From assembly GCA_030609625.1 (NCBI GenBank), contig JAUWBX010000115.1, positions 1-6,673 of the forward strand: 6,673 bases of DNA, read 5' to 3'. The position numbers were made by a program, and so were the translations under genes. This stretch comes from Phycisphaerae bacterium. Its GTDB lineage: Bacteria; Planctomycetota; Phycisphaerae; Sedimentisphaerales; Anaerobacaceae. Below the pieces are notes generated by a model. It was not told the origin of the DNA, did no database searches, and saw nothing but the letters and a program-made list of their open reading frames with translations. This document shows positions 4,069-6,673 of the stretch, one piece after another (positions within the stretch are counted from its first letter, which is position 1; the number at the start of each line of letters is the position of its first letter).

Positions 4069-6673
4069 ATGAGAACTCTACGAGTAAAGATGACCCTGTT
4101 AGAAGTCAGAGGTCAGAAGTCAGAAATCAGAAGTCAGAAGTCAAAGGTCAGAAGTCAGAGTCTGTCATCCGTTCTCTGTCTTCTGTCCTCTGTCCTCTGT
4201 TTTCTAATGTTAGCCACAACGGCAACCGCCGCGGACCGGCAACCGCCGGTTAAGATCAAACCCACCGTTGGTGGGTGGTTGCAATTCAAATACGACTGTC
4301 GGCATTCGGGCAATGTTCCCGATAGAAGCGTAACTACCCCTCTTGGTCTGATTGGTGCTGTTCCGTTAACCGATGCTGTCTTTACCGCGCCGGTGGTAGC
4401 AGATGGACGCGTTTATGTAGTGGATGCCTCAGGGGTAGCTTTTTGTATCGATACATCTACTCTACGTGTTTTATGGAAGGTCGAAACCGGAGACGGTAAA
4501 ACCAACTGTAATAACATATCATCACCGGCCATAGCAGGGCGTTACCTTCACTTCGGTACTATGGCAGGGTCTTACTACGTACTGGATAAAGCCAGCGGTA
4601 ACATAGTCAAAGAAATAGCCTGCGGGGAGCCAATCTTTAGTACCCCTGTAGTTGCCAACGGCCGAGTGTATTTCGCCACGCTCGGCTCACAAGTCTACGC
4701 TCTTGAGCCTGATGGTACAGTCTGCTGGAAGTGGGATTTTTTCAAAGAGATTATGGGCTTTACGGGCTTTACAGGCAATCGTTGGAGTGGAGAGGATTGG
4801 TGCGCTTACAAAAAAGGGCGTGTAACCTGGCGAGACCAGTTCTGCTGCTCAAGAAACATAGCGGCGTATGCTAACATGCTTTTTGTTCCTGCAGGAGGTT
4901 CGGCTGTTTGCCTTGTAGATGTTGGCAGCAAAGCGCTGCTCCAGGGGATGGGCGAGGTGCCCGCTTATGCGGGCTCAGAGAATCCAGCTACATTTGGGAT
5001 AAGCATAGGCGAAGATGGAGCGCTATACAGGCAATGGCATCGACGTGACAACACCGGCCGGGTAGAGGTAATTCACATCGCCGTCAGCAAAGAAATAACT
5101 GACTATGTCCCTGGAACGCAGACCGAAATAAATCGGCCGGGCCTGCTGAGTTTCTCTTCGGTCAGCATTCGCGGTCAAGATGTTTACCGATGTCGCCCGG
5201 AACAGGGTTTTGGGTTCTGCAGGCATTCTCCCGGCCAAAGGCAACCTAAATATCTCGGAGGCTATCCATCTATTGCTCCGCCGATTCTTCTTCGCGATAC
5301 GGGAGTATATGGCGGCCTGGACGGAAGTCTTTATGTCGTCCCGCTGTGGCACGGGCTTCCAGCCCGTGAAATCACGGCCAAGATGGCCGTGCCACAAGTG
5401 TGGTCATTTAAGACCGCTTTTGGGAAAGCTATCTCCGCCCCGGTAGCTGTCTGCGATGGTAGGATTTATTTCGGCTGTGAGGATGGGTATCTGTACGTCC
5501 TGGGACCAAAAGGCCCGCCGAAGGCGGGTTTGATCCCGTCCAGACCTTCGGTCTGGGCGCCACTGCCGTCAAAGGACATTCAACTATGGAAGATAAGAAG
5601 CCCGCTAACAAGCAAGCTCGCCGAGGCGAAGTACGATTGGTTCACCAACTTCGGCAACTTGGCAAGTACCAATGCAAATGAGCAGGGCCTAAAACCTCCT
5701 TTCAAAATCAAATGGATTCGACGCTATGAGGGCACCTTCAAGCACATTCCCGTATGTGGTGGAGGCCGGATGTACACCCATACCGCTGAGGGCCAGATTT
5801 TCGCTGTTGAGCAGGAAACAGGCAGACTATTGTGGCGGCGATACTGGCCTGGAGTGCATGTTTCTTTTACCGGCCCAATTTACTATAAAGAACGTCTGCT
5901 GGTCCCTCAGGCAGGGATGAAAAAATCCAGTATGCGCTGCCTCGATGCAGGCACGGGAGAGCTGCTGTGGGAAGCTCCATTTACCGGCTCACCGAGCTGG
6001 AGCCGGCAACAACCGCCGCTCATATATAAGAACCTCGCTATTTATGTCTTTGGCTCGGGTAAATATGCGCCGCAAGGAACAGAAAAGGCTTATGTCCACA
6101 AAGGTAACCCCGTAAAGGCACCTGACGAAGTTGAGATAATGAGCTGGATTTACAGCCACAACAATCCTTACTATCCCAAAGACAATAAACCCCTCATACG
6201 GGCATGGGACATCGATACCGGAAATGAGGTCTGGACAATAGATTTTTCACAGTTCGGCTATGGCGGTAATGATTCCGGCTTATCTCTGATGGGCGATACG
6301 CTTTATTACTCGACCTTTTTTGGATATGCTTCGAGAACAAAGGATGGCAAACCCAAGGCAAAGGGTCTGACGGCAGCTATTGAACCAGCGACCGGCCAAG
6401 TCATTTGGCTGACGACAAAATACTATGTTACTGCCGGCTGTACCATCTCTGCAAAAGATGGGCGTCTGTATCTGGGCGGGTACAACCAACCTAACGAAAG
6501 AACAAACAACCGTTATGTCCTGTGTCTGGATGCCGGGAACGGCTCATTGATATGGCAGTCAGAGCCGGTCGCCAAGGCTGTTAATGTCGTTACGGTGGGG
6601 CGGGACTTTCTATTTGTACATGCTTCTACGGGCAAGCCGAGCTATCTGATAGACAAGGATACGGGAAAAATCC
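4069..6673 (+). CDS. PQQ-like (BamB-type) beta-propeller repeat protein, 3' truncated by the window edge
   Basis: One frame is open from the ATG at 4069 to the last base (868 codons and one base), so the stop lies outside. Residues 1-55 form a long signal peptide: a charged n-region, a hydrophobic core (about 32-48), and a likely cut after A-T-A-A55. PQQ-type blades follow, with the usual VxxGRVY...LDxxTGxxxW pattern: about 101-132, 155-185 and 195-230 (VYALEPDG), then VYGGLDGSLYVVP (about 412-425), AVCDGRIYFGCEDGYLYVLG (about 460-479), HTAEGQIFAVEQETGRLLW (about 570-588), RCLDAGTGELLWEAP (623-637), WDIDTGNEVW (713-722), TAAIEPATGQVIW and CLDAGNGSLIW (819-829). Such propellers occur in BamB-like scaffolds and in quinoprotein dehydrogenases. 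I see no cytochrome or dehydrogenase motif, so a structural or binding role is as likely as an enzymatic one. It carries repeat elements in frame at the signal peptide, residues 426-443 and residues 482-496, and perhaps two others. Start chosen by AGGAG at 4056. Confidence 0.85.
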   Translation, partial: MRTLRVKMTLLEVRGQKSEIRSQKSKVRSQSLSSVLCLLSSVLCFLMLATTATAADRQPPVKIKPTVGGWLQFKYDCRHSGNVPDRSVTTPLGLIGAVPLTDAVFTAPVVADGRVYVVDASGVAFCIDTSTLRVLWKVETGDGKTNCNNISSPAIAGRYLHFGTMAGSYYVLDKASGNIVKEIACGEPIFSTPVVANGRVYFATLGSQVYALEPDGTVCWKWDFFKEIMGFTGFTGNRWSGEDWCAYKKGRVTWRDQFCCSRNIAAYANMLFVPAGGSAVCLVDVGSKALLQGMGEVPAYAGSENPATFGISIGEDGALYRQWHRRDNTGRVEVIHIAVSKEITDYVPGTQTEINRPGLLSFSSVSIRGQDVYRCRPEQGFGFCRHSPGQRQPKYLGGYPSIAPPILLRDTGVYGGLDGSLYVVPLWHGLPAREITAKMAVPQVWSFKTAFGKAISAPVAVCDGRIYFGCEDGYLYVLGPKGPPKAGLIPSRPSVWAPLPSKDIQLWKIRSPLTSKLAEAKYDWFTNFGNLASTNANEQGLKPPFKIKWIRRYEGTFKHIPVCGGGRMYTHTAEGQIFAVEQETGRLLWRRYWPGVHVSFTGPIYYKERLLVPQAGMKKSSMRCLDAGTGELLWEAPFTGSPSWSRQQPPLIYKNLAIYVFGSGKYAPQGTEKAYVHKGNPVKAPDEVEIMSWIYSHNNPYYPKDNKPLIRAWDIDTGNEVWTIDFSQFGYGGNDSGLSLMGDTLYYSTFFGYASRTKDGKPKAKGLTAAIEPATGQVIWLTTKYYVTAGCTISAKDGRLYLGGYNQPNERTNNRYVLCLDAGNGSLIWQSEPVAKAVNVVTVGRDFLFVHASTGKPSYLIDKDTGKI
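4102..4202. repeat. Heptanucleotide tandem array: eight GAAGTCA-type then six TCTGTCC-type units
   Basis: Eight contiguous 7-base units occupy 4102-4157: GAAGTCA five times, with GAGGTCA, GAAATCA and AAGGTCA as variants. After a three-base joint, six units occupy 4161-4202: TCTGTCA, TCCGTTC, TCTGTCT, TCTGTCC twice and TCTGTTT. The pyrimidine half is roughly the inverse complement of the purine half, so the array could form a loose hairpin. It resembles the short tandemly repeated heptamers (STRR) described in cyanobacteria in organisation, not in sequence. It lies wholly within the propeller coding sequence and supplies most of its signal peptide. Confidence 0.9.
4955..4992. repeat. Possible degenerate palindromic repeat inside the propeller gene
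   Basis: GCCCGC (4959-4964) and GCGGGC (4969-4974) form a perfect 6-bp stem with a TTAT loop, followed by CTCAGAGAATCCAGC. The stem followed by GAATCCAGC echoes the GCGGGAATCCAGC of the element at 3915-3927. It is read in frame as V-P-A-Y-A-G-S-E-N-P-A near residue 297. The copy is short and degenerate, so ordinary coding sequence remains possible. Confidence 0.3.
5213..5246. repeat. Possible dispersed-repeat fragment inside the propeller gene
   Basis: The sequence reads as S-A-G-I-L-P-A-K in the +1 shifted frame and L-A-G-R-M-P-A on the other strand, peptides I associate with GC-rich dispersed repeats in Planctomycetota and similar genomes. Its actual frame (G-F-C-R-H-S-P-G-Q) also reads as plausible propeller sequence, so this may be chance. 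Confidence 0.25.
5345..5396. repeat. Double-hairpin palindromic element inserted in frame in the propeller gene
   Basis: The outer stem TGTGGCACGG (5345-5354) pairs perfectly with CCGTGCCACA (5387-5396). Two hairpins sit within it: CACGGGCT (5350-5357) with AGCCCGTG (5361-5368), and CACGGCC (5373-5379) with GGCCGTG (5385-5391). The outer and inner stems overlap at CACGG, so alternative folds exist. The GGCACGGGCTTCCAGCCCGTG form is, from memory, a high-copy repeat of planctomycete-like genomes. It encodes about 18 residues (L426 to Q443) between two propeller strands and adds no stop. Confidence 0.75.
5513..5560. repeat. Paired-hairpin palindromic element inserted in frame in the propeller gene
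   Basis: CCCGCC (5514-5519) pairs with GGCGGG (5523-5528) around GAA. CCAGACC (5540-5546) pairs with GGTCTGG (5550-5556) around TTC. Both stems are perfect with 3-base loops. The element encodes about 15 Pro/Ala/Ser-rich residues (482-496) just after a blade ending LYVLG, and splits what reads as a continuous linker (PKG ... APLPSKD). It is open in the gene's frame. Confidence 0.6.

Noticed and set aside
4102..4202. CRISPR array
   Set aside because: The units are 7 bases, contiguous and without spacers, and lie in coding sequence.
5345..5396. tRNA-like cloverleaf
   Set aside because: It has only two inner hairpins, no T-loop or anticodon features, and is too short for a tRNA.
5023..5397. 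A 124-codon antisense open frame in the propeller gene
   Set aside because: It is opposite continuous propeller sequence; its protein-like pieces are only the dispersed repeats read on the other strand.

Overview
The window reads as a piece of a Planctomycetota-like chromosome; a Phycisphaerae/Sedimentisphaerales-type lineage is my best guess. This is inferred from the gene types (a long PQQ-like propeller protein, an FG-GAP protein with a basic Y/N-rich tail, a Tat-exported sugar isomerase-like protein, a parallel beta-helix protein) and from several families of dispersed palindromic repeats of the kind common in that phylum. No marker gene fixes the taxonomy.

Layout: all four genes are on the + strand. 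(1) 1-1122 is the 3' end of a secreted-type FG-GAP/VCBS repeat protein. (2) 1123-1472 has no convincing gene. It holds a 99-base imperfect palindrome, two short hairpin repeats sharing a CCTTGCGG core, and perhaps a gene remnant. (3) 1473-2417 encodes a Tat-exported TIM-barrel sugar isomerase/epimerase-like protein with a complete Glu-Asp-His-Glu metal site. (4) 2486-3829 encodes an exported right-handed beta-helix protein. (5) 3830-4068 holds a 179-bp MITE-like element with perfect 18-bp terminal inverted repeats. (6) 4069 to the window end is one uninterrupted reading frame of at least 868 codons for a PQQ-like beta-propeller protein, cut off by the window.

All four products look exported or surface-directed, and carbohydrate or polymer handling outside the cytoplasm is the common theme. 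The 68-base gap between the isomerase and beta-helix genes would allow co-transcription. The other gaps are longer and filled with repeats. No substrate can be assigned.

The most unusual signal is in the propeller gene. Its signal peptide appears to be built from an array of 7-base tandem repeats: eight purine-rich GAAGTCA-type units followed by six pyrimidine-rich TCTGTCC-type units. A 7-base unit encodes the same cyclic heptapeptide in all three frames, so this array gives a charged n-region followed by a hydrophobic core whatever its frame. Further downstream the gene reads in frame through a double-hairpin element (5345-5396) and a paired-hairpin element (5513-5560), and perhaps two more degenerate ones. 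I found no comparable insertions in the two complete genes upstream. No complete transposase, CRISPR array, tRNA or rRNA is visible.
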